Source of the DNA: Liriodendron chinense
Lineage: Eukaryota > Streptophyta > Magnoliopsida > Magnoliales > Magnoliaceae
Reading direction: 5' to 3'
Assembly (NCBI GenBank): GCA_003013855.2
Contig: ML058371.1
Span: forward strand, 124,001 to 188,000
Length of the DNA: 64,000 nt
This document shows, piece after piece, positions 12,333 through 23,852 of the stretch. The position numbers and the translations under genes were made by a program. The notes under the pieces are model-generated. The model was not told the origin of the DNA. It did no database searches and saw only the letters and a program-made list of their open reading frames with translations. Within the stretch, counting starts at the first letter, position 1. Every line of letters begins with the position of its first letter.

Positions 12333-12724
12333 TGCCCGGCTCCAAGTTGTTCAGACAGGGTGCCTGGCTCCAAGTTGCTCAGGAATAGTGGCGTAGGGAG
12401 AAATGAATTAAGGTTTTTTATTTTTTAAAATATTATATATTATATATAAAATTGAGCCGAGCTGAGCGAGCCGAGTTTCAAGCTAAGCTGAATCGAGCGA
12501 GGCCCAGCTCGCGGTCGGCATGAATTTCATTTCGAGTAGGGGGAAAAGGCTCAACGTGGTTCGAAGCCCTCTTTTAAATCAAGCCGAATCAAGTTGTTCT
12601 GAGTCGAATCGAGCAAGCTCGACTGGTGTACAACTCTACAAGGTACTTACGTCAAGGTGGGCCCCACGACCAGGGACTTGGGTTTCTTACTGAAGGCTTT
12701 GGCAGGAAGTTCTGTGATAGGATA

Positions 12725-13095
12725 CTAGGTGGGGCCCACCGTGATATTTGTGAGAAATTCACTCCGTCCATCCGTTTTCGAGTTCATTTTAGGAATTTGA
12801 CAAAAAATGAGGCGGATTCAAAACTCTAGTGGGGATTCAATGACCACCATTGAAACATTCATGTGGCCACAAAACTTTCATATCAAGCTAAGATTTTTGT
12901 GATTACACTTCATTCCAATGTGAATGACCTTATAAAGGTTTGGATGGCATATAAAAATAAGGTGGAGCCCAACAAGGTTTCAATGGTAGGAAACTTTTCT
13001 CAGTTCTCCCGCTCGTATAGCCCACTTGAATTTTAGATCCATCCCATTTTTTATAAATGATCTCTTAAAACTGATGTACAAAGTGGATTTCTCAC
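12725..13095. mobile_element. GGGCCCAC-family element, diverged copy
   Basis: It starts at 'ggtggggcccaccgtgatatt', continues 'ccgtccatccgttttcgagttcattttagg', and has the interior 'aatgaccaccattgaaac' and 'gaccttataaaggtttggatggcatataaa'. The right arm is weak. Confidence 0.7.
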
Positions 13096-13217
13096 AAGTA
13101 TCCTAAGCATCCAGTGCAGTAACTTCCTACAAAAAGCTTTTGCAGGAAACCGGTATCCAACAAAGCCGTGCTGGATTCTATAATGGGGCGCTCTAACCAC
13201 CCTTTATTGTGGCATGA

Positions 13218-14085
13218 AGGCTCTATGGGGCCAACATGATGCATGAGTTTTATCCATATATACCATCCATCCATTGTCCCAAGTCATTTTAGAGCATGAG
13301 CCTAAACTTAAATCATATCCAAAGCTTGAGTAGACCACACCACAAAAAACAGTGGGGATTGTTGTTTGTTGCTGGATTTTCAACAACGGGAGAGGTGAGA
13401 TCAGCTAATGACCTCAAAGGTGCTGGGAGGTTTTGATCTGCCTCTTGGAGATCTACAAGAATAAACACAGGCTAAGAGGGGGCTAGAGACCGGCTATTAG
13501 TCATCGGTGCCTAAGTCAGTTAGAGCTATTGGGATTGATAATTCCTCCCTCTCTCATGAGTAGGAGTTCTTTTTTGTTTTGTATCTGTGTTTGTCCCTTT
13601 GTGAAGAGGAGAATCCTTCATCTTATAGACTTAGGTTAGGGATTGCATTCCCATTAGGAAATGTATTCTTTAAGGAGGAAATCTCGAACTTTCGAGATCT
13701 TCGGGCCGTTCTGTAATTGCCTAAGACATTTTCGTATCGGCTGACAACTCTCCACATCTTTCTCCTGCTATCTTGGCAGAAGCCTAAGATTACGAGATTC
13801 GAGATGATAAAACTGAGGTCAAGGACTTTGTCTTCAGGTCAAGCCGGTTAATTCCGACCAGTGGTCAGGTCAGATAGTTCCGACCAGTGCTCAGGTTCAG
13901 CTTGTATTTGCCATAACAGGTATAATGACATCAACAGTTGAAACCTTTTTGGCACTCCCACTGATGTTTATTTGTCATCCAACTGTAAGCCTTCTATTGC
14001 CACTGTTTCCTATGGTGGGGTCCAAAGCTCAGATGGACGGCCTAGATAAAAATATATTTATCACTGTGGGCCTCAGAGAGTCTTC
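13218..14085. mobile_element. GGGCCCAC-family element split by a probable solo LTR
   Basis: The left part is 13218-13359: 'ggggccaacatgatgcatg', 'ccatccatccattgtcccaagtc', 'accacaccacaaaaaacagtgggg'. The element resumes at about 13919 ('ttgaaacctttttggcac', 'gatgtttatttgtcatccaac', 'ccactgtttcctatggtgggg') and ends near 14085. The two parts are in family order, so the sequence between them is an insertion. Confidence 0.65.
13360..13918 (+). mobile_element. Probable copia-type solo LTR (559 bp)
   Basis: It begins TGTTGT and ends ATAACA. It is flanked by GGGAT (13355-13359) and GGTAT (13919-13923), a one-mismatch 5-bp duplication. It sits inside a GGGCCCAC element whose two parts align across it. 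No internal region remains, which fits LTR-LTR recombination. The orientation is assumed. Confidence 0.55.
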
Positions 14086-14114
14086 ACAAGGGTGGGGCCG
14101 ACCTCGGATATCTT

Positions 14115-14320
14115 AGAAAGTTCAAAGACTCAAGTGGGCCACACCACAGGGAACATGAAGGGTGGGACACTTCAGTGGGCCCCACACTTTTCCCAGTGGT
14201 ATGGCCCACTTGAGTTTTTGGGTCAGCATTAATTTTTCTCTCACATCCTAAAATGATCTGACTCAAATGATGGACGGACTGAATGTCACGTACACGTTAC
14301 GGTGGGCCCCCACAGAATTT
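14115..14320. mobile_element. GGGCCCAC-family element, fragment
   Basis: It contains 'caagtgggccacaccacagg', 'atggcccacttgagtttttggg' and 'cctaaaatgatctgactcaaatgatggacgg', and ends in 'acggtgggcccccacag'. The interior is shortened. Confidence 0.6.
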
Positions 14321-15480
14321 CTTTTTTATCCGGCTCATCTCGGATTTTGCTTAAACGCGAGTAGCATTTATAGCAAATGAGAAGTCGGTCAGAAAAGGTG
14401 GGCACGTGGTCTCCTTTTTCAACCTCCTTTCGCAAATGAAACCCAAATTTCAGTCAAATGAAATGCAAATTACATGCTTTCTAGAAATCAAAAGAGAGAT
14501 GATTTCCTTCCCACTCATGCTAACATGAGCGAGAACGCTTTTTTGGCACTTTCATCTCGCACGTGGAAAATTGCAACCCGTGTGAAAATTCCAATGCGTC
14601 GTCTATCAGGCTTGAACTACATTGCATGTCGTTGTCTAAAGTTCAGGATAGCCGATCATCAGAACAAGCTTAGACAAAAAATGGACGGTTAAGATTGATC
14701 CAAATTCAACATGCATGATTAGCCTATCCGATGATCAGATAATCCTATAATTTTACAAAAAATATCTAATCTGCAGGATACGACTGATGAACGGCTCCTA
14801 TCTCGCACGAGTGCTCCAGCTTTCTGCGTCTCAGATGCGTGTCTAAATGAAAACGTACTCTCGCAACTTAACTCGCCTTTCCACCTTCTTACCTTTTTTT
14901 TACTAACCAGTTTGTACGACAAAAGATGGTATGGTAGAGGTGGCAAAACTGAAATATGGTAAATGCTTTCCTGTACACAGTACAATTGGAAGGATTTTCC
15001 ATCGATCGGGTCCATTCATCTATCGTATCCTGATGTGTATGGGTTTTTTATTAGAAAACTAGGATATGTTAGATAAACTTGTCCGTCAAATCTCTCATAT
15101 TTACTCAAATAAATATTTGACGGCTGATTATTTCATTTTTCTATATCTCTTGAAAGAACCCTTATCAGATGAGTGGAATTTACTAATAGGTGTGATTTTT
15201 AATGATAAGTCGTCCATTTTAGAGCCAGTTAGGATGGACGCACTTGATGCAGAATACTTCCACTTGTACGGTGAATAGTCCAGCTCGACCGCATTATTTT
15301 CCACGAGTGGTGAGATACTGACGACACGTGTCAGTTTTCGTTGACGCGGCGTGAGGGTGTGACTAGAAAAGATTTCGGTAGGAAGGAGGACGCGAATTTC
15401 CAACACCCCCTCTTACATCGAACGCGTTCGTGTAACCAAAACTCCATCATGTCTGCGTTATCGAAGCCAATTGCGTCCTG
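14321..15480. other. Gene-free region
   Basis: No supported gene. Open frames here are under 100 codons without recognisable domains. No SINE or LTR boundary was found. Confidence 0.5.
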
Positions 15481-15870
15481 TGGGGCCCACTGTGATGTAT
15501 GGATTTTATCCGTGCCGTCCATCTATTTTGCAGTATCATTTTAGGGCATGCGCCCAAAAAATGAGACAGATTCAAGGATCAAGTAGACCACACAGTGAAT
15601 TCCCACCATTAAAAATTTCTTGAGAGCCGCAGAAGTTTTTATCAAGCCGATATTTATGTTTTCCCTTCGTCAGGTCAGGCTTGATGGAAAATAAACATAA
15701 CGGTGACCCCGGAAGGTTTCAACGGTGGCCTTCATTATCATTGCTGCTTCCTGTGTGGTGTGGTCCACTTGAGTCTTGAACCTCCCTATTTTTGCGCTTG
15801 CACATTAAAACGATCCGGAAAAATGGATGGACGGCGTGGATAAACCACACACATCATGGTGGGACCCACA
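15481..15870. mobile_element. GGGCCCAC-family inverted-repeat element, near full length (390 bp)
   Basis: This is the best copy in the window. The left end 'tggggcccactgtgatgtat' with 'ccgtgccgtccatctatttt' mirrors the right end 'aaaatggatggacggcgtgg' with 'atcatggtgggacccaca'. The interior carries 'accacacagtgaattcccacc' and, mirrored, 'tgtgtggtgtggtccactt'. The whole element is therefore an imperfect palindrome, as expected of a non-autonomous terminal-inverted-repeat transposon. No coding capacity. The superfamily is uncertain because no clear target-site duplication was found. Confidence 0.75.
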
Positions 15871-16039
15871 GACCCCCTGCATGTACCGAGAGTGCCCATG
15901 TGGGGGCAGGACGCATTCCACTTCTCGTGCTATCTACTTTCCGAGTGGAGTCGAGTTGTCTGCCAGCCCCGTGGGGCCCCCAAGAATCCTTCCTGACCAT
16001 CTGTTCTCCGGGTCACGTCTGGACCCAAAGAAAAATGGG

Positions 16040-16247
16040 AAAAAAAAAAAAAAAAAACCATATCTAAAACTCAAGTGGACCACATGGCAGGAAATGATAG
16101 GGATAGAACTCCCACCATCAAAACCTTTGTGGGGATACAGAAATTTTGGATCAGGTTAATATTTCTGTTTTGAGTTCATCCCAGTCAGAATGACCTTACC
16201 AACGGCCAGTTAGAGTGACCTAATGAACGGTTTGGATGGCATATAAT
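16040..16247. mobile_element. GGGCCCAC-family element, left part, split by the copia element
   Basis: It reads 'ctcaagtggaccacatggcagg', 'aactcccaccatcaaaacc' and 'aatgaacggtttggatggcatataat', and stops at the copia target site ATAAT. The family order continues at 42085 ('catcctggtgagctc...ggtttcaatggtgggcatcttc'). It is the outermost layer of the nest. Confidence 0.75.
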
Positions 16248-16830
16248 TATTGGAAGAGCTTTCAAACTGTGCACTAGCAAGTTTCTTAGACTCTCATGAC
16301 CAATAATGACCGGTCGGACAGTGGGGGTAGACCGGTCACAACCAATTAGGTGTTGAGGCATACGTGACAATTTTAGTGTTTTTTCTCTGGACTGTTTTTT
16401 ACTGATATTACCGGTCGGCTGTGTATGCGTTTTGTCATGCAGATATGCGGATTTGCATAAGTAGTTTCAAATTTTGGTTTGTTGCCTATATAAATAGGTT
16501 GTAACGGAGATTAGGAGTAATCCTAAGGTGTCCAAGGTTTTCTAAATGCATTAGGAAGAGGGGAGAGAGTTTTGTGAGAGAGAGAGCTTGGGCTTTTTCT
16601 GGGTTTTCTTTTCTTATGGGCTGTCAATCTCTGTAAGCTTCTGATTCATAGTAGATTACTTTTGTGTCGTGGTTTTTTACCCGTTGAGGGGTTTTTTACA
16701 CATAAAATCGGATTGTCTCTTGTGGTTGAATGCTTGTGTGATTGGTTACATTGTGTTGCTCTCGTTAGATTCGAATATTTTGTTGTGTGTGTTTGGTTTT
16801 GCTTCTGTTGTCGACGTTTTATTCCCAACA
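16248..16830 (+). repeat. Copia 5' LTR
   Basis: It matches 41508-42079 along its length, including 'caaactgtgcactagcaag', 'accggtcggctgtgtatgcg', 'cctatataaat' (a TATA-like box near 16487) and the tail 'gttttattcccaaca'. Confidence 0.92.
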
Positions 16831-16832
16831 AG

Positions 16833-16846
16833 TGGTATCAAAGCCA
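16833..16846 (+). promoter_or_regulatory. Copia primer-binding site
   Basis: TGGTATCAAAGCCA starts two bases after the 5' LTR. It resembles the complement of the initiator methionine tRNA 3' end, the usual primer of plant copia elements. Confidence 0.85.
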
Positions 16847-16885
16847 AAGTTGGGATGGAGCAAAATTCGAATTTGAGATGAGAAC

Positions 16886-17413
16886 ATGGGATTAAGCACG
16901 AGGTTCGAAGTAGAAAAGTTCTCCGGCAAAATAATTTCGAACTATGAAAGATTGAATCCCTCCTAGTTCAGCAAGTGCTTGACGAAGCTCTTGAAGAGTG
17001 ACCTCAGGCTATGAAAGAAGATGAGTGGACGAAGCTTGACAAGAAGGCAAAAATCTTGATCCTGTTATGCCTTACAGATGATGTTCTCTATAATGTCATG
17101 AAGGAAAAGACTGCGACTGATACGATGACAAAGTTAGAAAAGGTCTACGCTAGGAAATCTCTAGAGAACCGGATGTATCTGTTGATGCAGTTGTTCACCT
17201 TGAGGATGGCGGAGGGGGCGGATGTGGAGGACTACTTAAGCACGTTCAATCAGCTGGTTTGCAAGTTGGTAGAAATAAATGAGCCGATAAAGGATGAATA
17301 TCTAGCATGAATCCTGTTGAATTCTCTTATAGATTCATATAAGTCATTCAAGGACTCTTTGTATGTAGGGAGGGAGACCATTAACGTTGAGACGGTTATC
17401 TCAGTCATCCAGT
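16886..17413 (+). pseudogene. Copia gag, N-terminal part, truncated by the Tat insertion
   Basis: An ATG at 16886 opens a gag-like start (GLSTRFEVEKFSGK), then a stop and a shift follow. A clean frame from 17011 to 17310 shows the typical plant copia gag core, including ILLCLTDDVLYNVM, LEKVYARKSLENRMYL and LVCKLVEINEPIKDEY. After a stop at 17310 the frame continues degenerate until the Tat element enters at 17414. The rest of gag resumes at 40638. Confidence 0.85.
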
Positions 17414-17872
17414 TGTAGGACACTCCACCTTCGGCTACACTATTGGTAGAGATAGCTGGATGAATGGAGGACCATACCCCCAAATCCCAAGTCCAAACTC
17501 AGCCAAACTCACCCTTGTAAGCCCCAATCCATAGCCCAACTCAAGCTTGAATCCAGTCAACCCGCCCTTAAACATCAGCCTGAAAAACCCCCCATAAGAA
17601 AAACCAGTCAAAAAATCCTAAAAAAGTCAAACTCACTGAGTCAACCCGCGGAGTTAACCCATTGAGTCAACCCGCTGAGTCAACCCGTCGAGTCAAAATA
17701 CCGAGTCAACCCGCCGAGTCAAATCACCGAGTCGACCCGCTGAGTCAACTCACCGAGTCAACTCACTGAGTCAAAACAGCAGCCCCGAGACATGTCCGTA
17801 CCACGCGCTGGAAACCGAGGAGTGTCTTGGGGGCCGCCCAAAACTATTTACGCAAACTGCCACTCTCCAACC

Positions 17873-17881
17873 CTATAAATA
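17873..17881 (+). promoter_or_regulatory. LTR TATA box
   Basis: CTATAAATA is conserved at the matching place in the 3' LTR (39593-39601) and, on the minus strand, in the second element (about 56387-56396). It probably sets the transcript start about 30 bases downstream. Confidence 0.7.
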
Positions 17882-18184
17882 CCCCTAGCATCTTCCCATT
17901 TCAACAGCCACTTCCCCTCTCTTCAGTCCGAGAGCTTTGAGTCCACCTCTCCATCCTTTAGCCCATTCCTCCACCAAGGATAGCCCGAGTGAGAAGAGTC
18001 TAGCCCTGGTCCAGTCCAGCCTGACCACTGGTCCAAGTCTCCCAAGCCATCCAAGTCTTGATCCAGCCACTCGAAGCTAATCCTTGCGACACCTCCGTCC
18101 ATCTAGCTGTTCCTTACTAGCATCATCTCATTCGCATCTAGCATAAGTGCAACATTTACTTTTCTTCCAACCCCCCTGCTTCAC

Positions 18185-18480
18185 TGCAAGCACTTTGATT
18201 ATTCAAACACACAGCATACATCTCGCATAAAGCACCTGTCAGTTCGAGCGTATGCTCTGGGCTTGCCTGTTAGTGGAACCTGCCCATCAGAAACTCTTAC
18301 TGTTCAGACCTGCATTCATGTGCATATCACTGCAAGCACTTTGATCATTCAAACACACAGCATGCATTCCGCATAAAGCACCTGTCAGTTCGAGCGTATG
18401 CTCTGGGCTTGCCTGTTAGTGGAACCTGCCCATCAGAAACTCTTACTGTTCAAACCTGCATTCATGCATCATGTCATCTA
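18185..18480 (+). repeat. Two tandem copies of a 147-bp LTR repeat
   Basis: Each unit runs from 'tcactgcaagcactttgat' through 'gagcgtatgctctgggcttg' to 'gacctgcattcatg'. The same two copies occur in the 3' LTR (39900-40195), while the second element has four. Confidence 0.9.
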
Positions 18481-18917
18481 TGAGAATGTACGAGGATTAA
18501 AACAAACTTTCAAGTGTTAGTTCGATTCTGTGAAGTAGAGACCGTACTTCGGTACAGGCAGTGTGTGGGGTGCTTAACCTCTTCCCACCCTATAACCGTG
18601 ATCCCTTACCTCGAATCTTTGGCCGCAGATCAAAAGGAGTCATTCTAGAGAAAGGAATCTTCTGATCCCCTTCTCTAACGTTTCTACGGGGTCTAGCCGA
18701 CTGTAGATTCGAAGTAACTGGCTAGTGGCGACTCTGGTCTTATATAAACTCATTTAAACACATCCAGCTTAACACAACAACCAAACAAAGCCCTCGAGAA
18801 CGAAGCAAGCCAGTGGCACAAACGGCGATTCGCACTCACGCATCCTCTTCTTCTTTTCCCGAAAGGAAAGGGACGAGAACGTCGTGTGGGAGCGCGGAAC
18901 GGCGAGGGTCCACAGAA

Positions 18918-18935
18918 TGGCGACTCCACTGGAGA
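18918..18935 (+). promoter_or_regulatory. Tat primer-binding site
   Basis: TGGCGACTCCACTGGAGA starts three bases after the LTR. This type of site is complementary to a tRNA 3' end; tRNA-Arg is reported for Ogre-like elements, from memory. Confidence 0.75.
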
Positions 18936-19172
18936 AGAGCTAGTCCCATTAGTTGTGATCCAACTTGAGAAACAGAATCATTCCCATACTTAAAAGTCAT
19001 TAGTCCTCATACAATCTCATCTGCATAGCATTCTACCCAAAACCCAAAAAAAAAATAGAAAATCCCAAAACCCAAAAAGAGTATAGTCCTCACCATTACG
19101 CCTCCTCGGGCTCAACGTGTTCGGAAACAACTTCCCTTCCGCAGCATAATTCGCACTCGGGCATAGCAAGCC
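18936..19172 (+). other. Tat leader between primer site and gag
   Basis: It is non-coding and A/C-rich with 'aaaacccaaaaa' runs. No upstream extra frame is evident. Confidence 0.5.
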
Positions 19173-22100
19173 ATGTTCGACCACGAAGAAGAAACTCATC
19201 TCTTCCCTGCTCTTGAGATGACCGAAGCGCAACCTCAAGCGCAACAACCCATTGATAATACGCCAATCATACAAGAATTGGCACAAGGAATGAGAGCAAT
19301 ACAAGAAATGCTCTTGCAATTCATGCAAACACAAGCCACCGCAGCAGCCAACAATCAGATTGGCCCAGTTCAGCAGTCTCAGCAACCATGTCGGGTCCCT
19401 CCGGCCTCCAGTTCAAATCAAGCACAACCATCGGAGTCTGCCCAAGACTACCGACAACACCCATCTCAGCCCTTCGCTATGGGGCATCCTCCTCAGTACC
19501 TTCCCGCGACAACAAGGCCGTCTCAGAGAACTCTTGTCGCAGGAACTTCCAGTCAGCTTCCAGTTAATCTTACAAACAACAGTCTCAGTAGATCTCAGCA
19601 TGTCCCCGCCGATGGGACTCCTTTTCAATTTCAGCACATCCCCGCCGATGGGATTTCAATTCAATTTCCAGCAACAGGGACAGCACTGGCGAATGCCCAC
19701 AATGGGGGTCAGTGTCAAGCCTACATCAATCAGCGGACAGTGGCGAATACCCAACAAGGGGGTCACTTCCCAGCATCTCAGCCTCCTGCAAACAGGAGCA
19801 CTTTTCAATTCCAGCACATCCCCGCCGATGGGATTCCAGTTAATTTCCAACAATTTTCAACTCAGCAATCTCCAGTTAATTTCCAGCAAATTCCAGTTCA
19901 ACCTTCAGTACAATCTCCAATTCAGTTACAGTCCTTTCAACCACAAGTTCATCCGAATCCAGTTCAGTCATCAAATCAATTGCAGCAACCCGCGATTGCT
20001 TTTCAGCAAGCACATAGGGTCAAAGACATCGACCACTATGCCGAAGAAGAACGTGCCTTACTCCAAGAGGCACTAGTCGCTCGAACAGATCATTCAGGAC
20101 TGGACGAGTTGCGGGAGCAGTTCCAGATCTTGCAAAATCAGCTTCAACGACAACAAGGAATCGATCTACCTTCGACCAAGTTCAGAGACTTGTGTCCTTT
20201 CCCAGATGCTCAAGTACCTCAAAACTTTGAGGTACCAAAATTCAAAAGATACGATGGCAGCGGTTGTCCCACAGCACATCTCAAGGCCTTCTGTGGAGAG
20301 CTGAGTGCAATCTCAGGAAATGAAGGGGCCCTCATTCGTTTGTTCCAAAAATCTCTGAAGGGCGATGCCCTAGATTGGTACACTTCATTGGACTGCCACC
20401 GCATCAGGACGTGGGAACAGCTTTCCCAGGCTTTCGTCGACAGATTTGCATACAATCTCAACATGGCACCCAGAAGAGCCGACCTCACAGCTCTCAGGCA
20501 AAGGAGTGATGAAACACTATCTGCCTACGTGGGACGTTGGCGAGCTATGGCAGCCAGAATGCGAACACCTATCGACAACGAAGAACAAATCTCCATGATT
20601 GTTCATTCAACATATCCGGGCATATCTGGATATCTCATCTCGCATCCATACGCGAATTTCTCACAGTTGATCCGTGCTGGAGAGCAAATCGAAGCAGGAA
20701 TCCGTGCTGGGACAATCTCCCCATGGCCTCATCAAGCCACTCCAGTCAAAAGGAACAGAGTGGAGGGAAGACCCATCGGATATGGGAACGAAAACCGCAG
20801 CGGTTCTCCTCCCCGCCCGACAGAGGTAAACAACATCAGCACCACTGCTCAGGGTAATCAATACACTCCCCCACAGGGACATCAACAGCAGAATCAGGTT
20901 CAGCACCAACCTTAGAGGTATCAACCATGACCAAATCCGCAACCACAGCCACAACAACCTCGACAGCAGCAGCAGTTTAGAGGAAACGGTCAATACCCAT
21001 ACCAGAATAGGCAGAATTACAAGGAGCTCAGGAAGTTCACTCCACTTACTCAACCACTTAGTCAAGTCATGACTATGCTGGTACAAAAGCAGTTACTCAC
21101 TCTGATGACACCTAGGCCTCCTCCTCATCCTCTGCTTCCAAACTACCGAGAAAATGAGTACTGTGCCTACCATCAAGGGCGTGGCCACACCACTGATCGA
21201 TGCTTTACTTTGAAGAATACCATACAAGATCTGATCGACGATCGAAAGATCGTCATTTCGGTCCCTGGAACTCCTGCAGAAGCTCCCACCAACATTCTTC
21301 AGAATCCTCTGCCTCAACATCAGACGGACCCCAGTTCGTCTCGAGGCCCCACCGTCAACAGCATAGAAGAAGGAGAGCGCCTCGATCGTTTCTTCTCTCC
21401 TATCCAGTCTATTCATGCCTACACTTATGGGCCAACAAATCCTCCTCCGATCTTGCAAGGGACAAGTCCCTTTCTTCCTTCAGTCTCCGAGCCAGTAGTA
21501 CTCGAAGGAACACTTCTATATGATGTGCCAGTTGTTCAAGGGGCATCTTACGACCCTTCATGTTGGGAACCAGTCATCCTGGAAGGAGCACAATCATACA
21601 TCGAGCCCACATACGAACCTGTCATCTTGCAAGGGGCAATTTCAGCACAGGAACAATACAATTTTCCATGGAGAAACCATACTCATCAGCAGCAAGAGCC
21701 CATTGTCTTAGAGGGAGCTCCTCCAGTTGAGCCAGTCATATTGCAAGGGGCAAATCCCGGAGGCGTGTCAATCACACTACGACAGCTGGGACAAACAGAG
21801 AAACCTCCTGCCATATCAAGAGGACCAATATTCATTTCATGGGAGCCTCCTGCTCCAGGAACAGTCAAGCCAGGACCGCAACCTTATGTGATCTATGAAG
21901 ACAAGCCTCAATATTACTCCTTCAGCACAGGCAACAATGTAGTTCTCAAGGCAAAAGCTCCGTACGAGGAAGATCTGGTACCCACACTAGCACCATCGCA
22001 AGAACCGGTGGTCCTAGAGGGCAAAGGTGAGGAAAATTATAAAGAGGTCCCATGGCACTATCCAGAATGTGTGGAAGTAGGGAACATGAATCCCAATGGG

Positions 22101-22262
22101 CGTTGCATCCGAAGAGATAATCAAAACAGAGGAGATCCCAAAGGCGCTCTCTCAGGCCTCAGCAACAAAAATGAAGCCGCATACGATGTGGCGACTCAGC
22201 TCAAGTCAATCCCTGCTCAAATCTCAGTATGGGAGCTACTCTGCACATCTCGCATACACTAA
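19173..22262 (+). pseudogene. Tat gag with long Gln/Pro linker (in-frame stops at 20913, 20928 and 22260)
   Basis: A single frame starts at ATG 19173. The first 300 residues are Gln/Pro-rich with repeats of FQFQHIPADGI. The retrotransposon gag core lies at about 20226-20720 (FEVPKFKRYDGSG, LKGDALDWYTSLDCHRIRTW, FVDRFAYN). A TAG at 20913 and a TGA at 20928 interrupt it, but the same frame continues through a knuckle-like NEYCAYHQGRGHTTDRC at about 21150. A linker follows with about nine PVxLxGA blocks (for example PVILQGA and PVVLEGT), up to a TAA at 22260. All three stops can arise from CAG, CGA or CAA by C-to-T change. Gag forms the particle that packages the element's RNA. Confidence 0.85.
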
Positions 22263-23852
22263 GAAATGTTTGCCAAAACCTTGAACGATGCTCACGTCTC
22301 CTCCGATACGGCACCAGAGATGATAGCATTGATGATTGGACAGCTCCTGGCTCCACGCGCCATCACCTTCACCGATAATGAGTTACCGCCAGAAGGACGC
22401 GATCATGGGCGATCCCTCAACATAGCCTTACGATACAAAGACCTCTGCGTCCCACTGGTCTTTATCGATAATGGCTCAAGCTTAAACGTCTGCCCACTTA
22501 AGACTGCGGAATGTCTAGGAATCAGTCCTTCTTCATTCCGACCTAGCACCATATGTGTTAGAGCATTCGACAACACCCGCCGATCAGTGAAAGGGGAGGT
22601 CGACATAGAGGTACAGATAGGTCCGGAAGTCTCTACTATCACATTCCAAATTCTGGATATATCAGCCTCTTTCAACATGTTGCTCGGACGACCTTGGCTG
22701 CACAAGGTTGGAGCTGTGCCATCAACCCTGCATCAACGAGTGAAATACATCTGTGGAAATCAAGTGATCTCTATTCATGCAGAGAAGGAGCTCATCATTC
22801 CTTCCAATGCTGCCGCCACTGAACTAGACATCCCGATCATCGATATCCAGCACTCTGAAGAAGATATCCCGTTTCACAGTTTCGAATTCGAGACTGTGAA
22901 CTCTATCGCCAATCCAGAACCGATAAGGGTGGACCGTGTCTTTTCACCGGCAGAACGTCTGAGCCTCAAATACCGAATGAAGAATCATTTCAAGTCTAGA
23001 AAGGTACCGCTGATATATAACCAACGCAAATGGGGACTCGGATACAGGGCAATCTTCATGGACAAAAGAAGGAAGAAATTTCGGTGCCCACCCATCCAAT
23101 TCGTCAAGCCAGGAGAACCTTGCAAAGATCCAAGAGGGAATCAACCGACTGCACTACACAAAGGCCTCCCGATGAGCCTATTTTGGGCCATGTGGCCCCC
23201 CATTCGATGGGATCAGATTCTCGAACCGTCTAAGCCTCCAGAAGAAGAAGGAAATGATGAAGATGAAGAAGAAAGTCAAATACAGCAGCTTCAGGACCAG
23301 GTTACTCTGATACCTGCTCCCAACCAGGGGCACAACCTGCCCACTTCAACATCAATCAACCAGGGGCACAACCCGCCCACTTCAATTCCATCCAGCCAGG
23401 GGCACAACTTGCCCATCTTAGCATCAATCAGTAAGGGGCACAACTTGCCCATCTTTGCAGAATCAACATCATTAATCACCAGCCAGGGGCAGAAGCCGCC
23501 CATCCATTGGACCAAGAAAGGGAAATGGCCAGCCCTGGATTGGTCCGATGTCCAGATCCCAAACATGTGTCTCACTGTGGAACCAGACGAACTGCAATGC
23601 GAGGTAAGTGATCCGGGAGGGACCGAGTATGACTCAGATCTCGAACCCGACCAGCAAGAAATCATGGTCATTGGTCCAGACTGTGATTCTTCGCCCGAAT
23701 CATCAACCCCCACCTCTTCAGGGGAGGAAGTGTGGGGTCCTGAATGGTCATCCATTTCCCTAACTCTTGAATCAGCCAAAGAGCCATCTGAGGGCTTTAG
23801 CTTAAAAAAAAACGCCTGTTTAAGCAGCGACCGGAACTTTGGAACAAGTTGA
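22263..23852 (+). pseudogene. Tat aspartic protease region
   Basis: It is in the same frame as gag. The protease core has VFIDNGSSLNVCP (about 22458-22495), with the catalytic Asp in an Asp-Asn-Gly-Ser variant. FNMLLGRPWLHKVGAVPSTLHQ, the usual flap-to-end signature of plant gypsy proteases, follows. After it comes a linker with five repeats of the type QGHNLPTS or QGQKPPIH (23320-23510) and an acidic stretch. The frame ends at a TGA (23850), with a TAG at 23862; both lie in frame with the RT that follows, so gag-pol was once one polyprotein. Confidence 0.85.

Larger units (their letters stand above)
17414..18914 (+). repeat. Tat-element 5' LTR
   Basis: It begins TGTAGG and ends GGTCCACA. 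It contains a GAGTCAACCCG minisatellite (17630-17780), a TATA box CTATAAATA at 17873-17881 and a 147-bp direct repeat in two copies (about 18185-18480). Its partner is 39148-40632. Confidence 0.93.
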
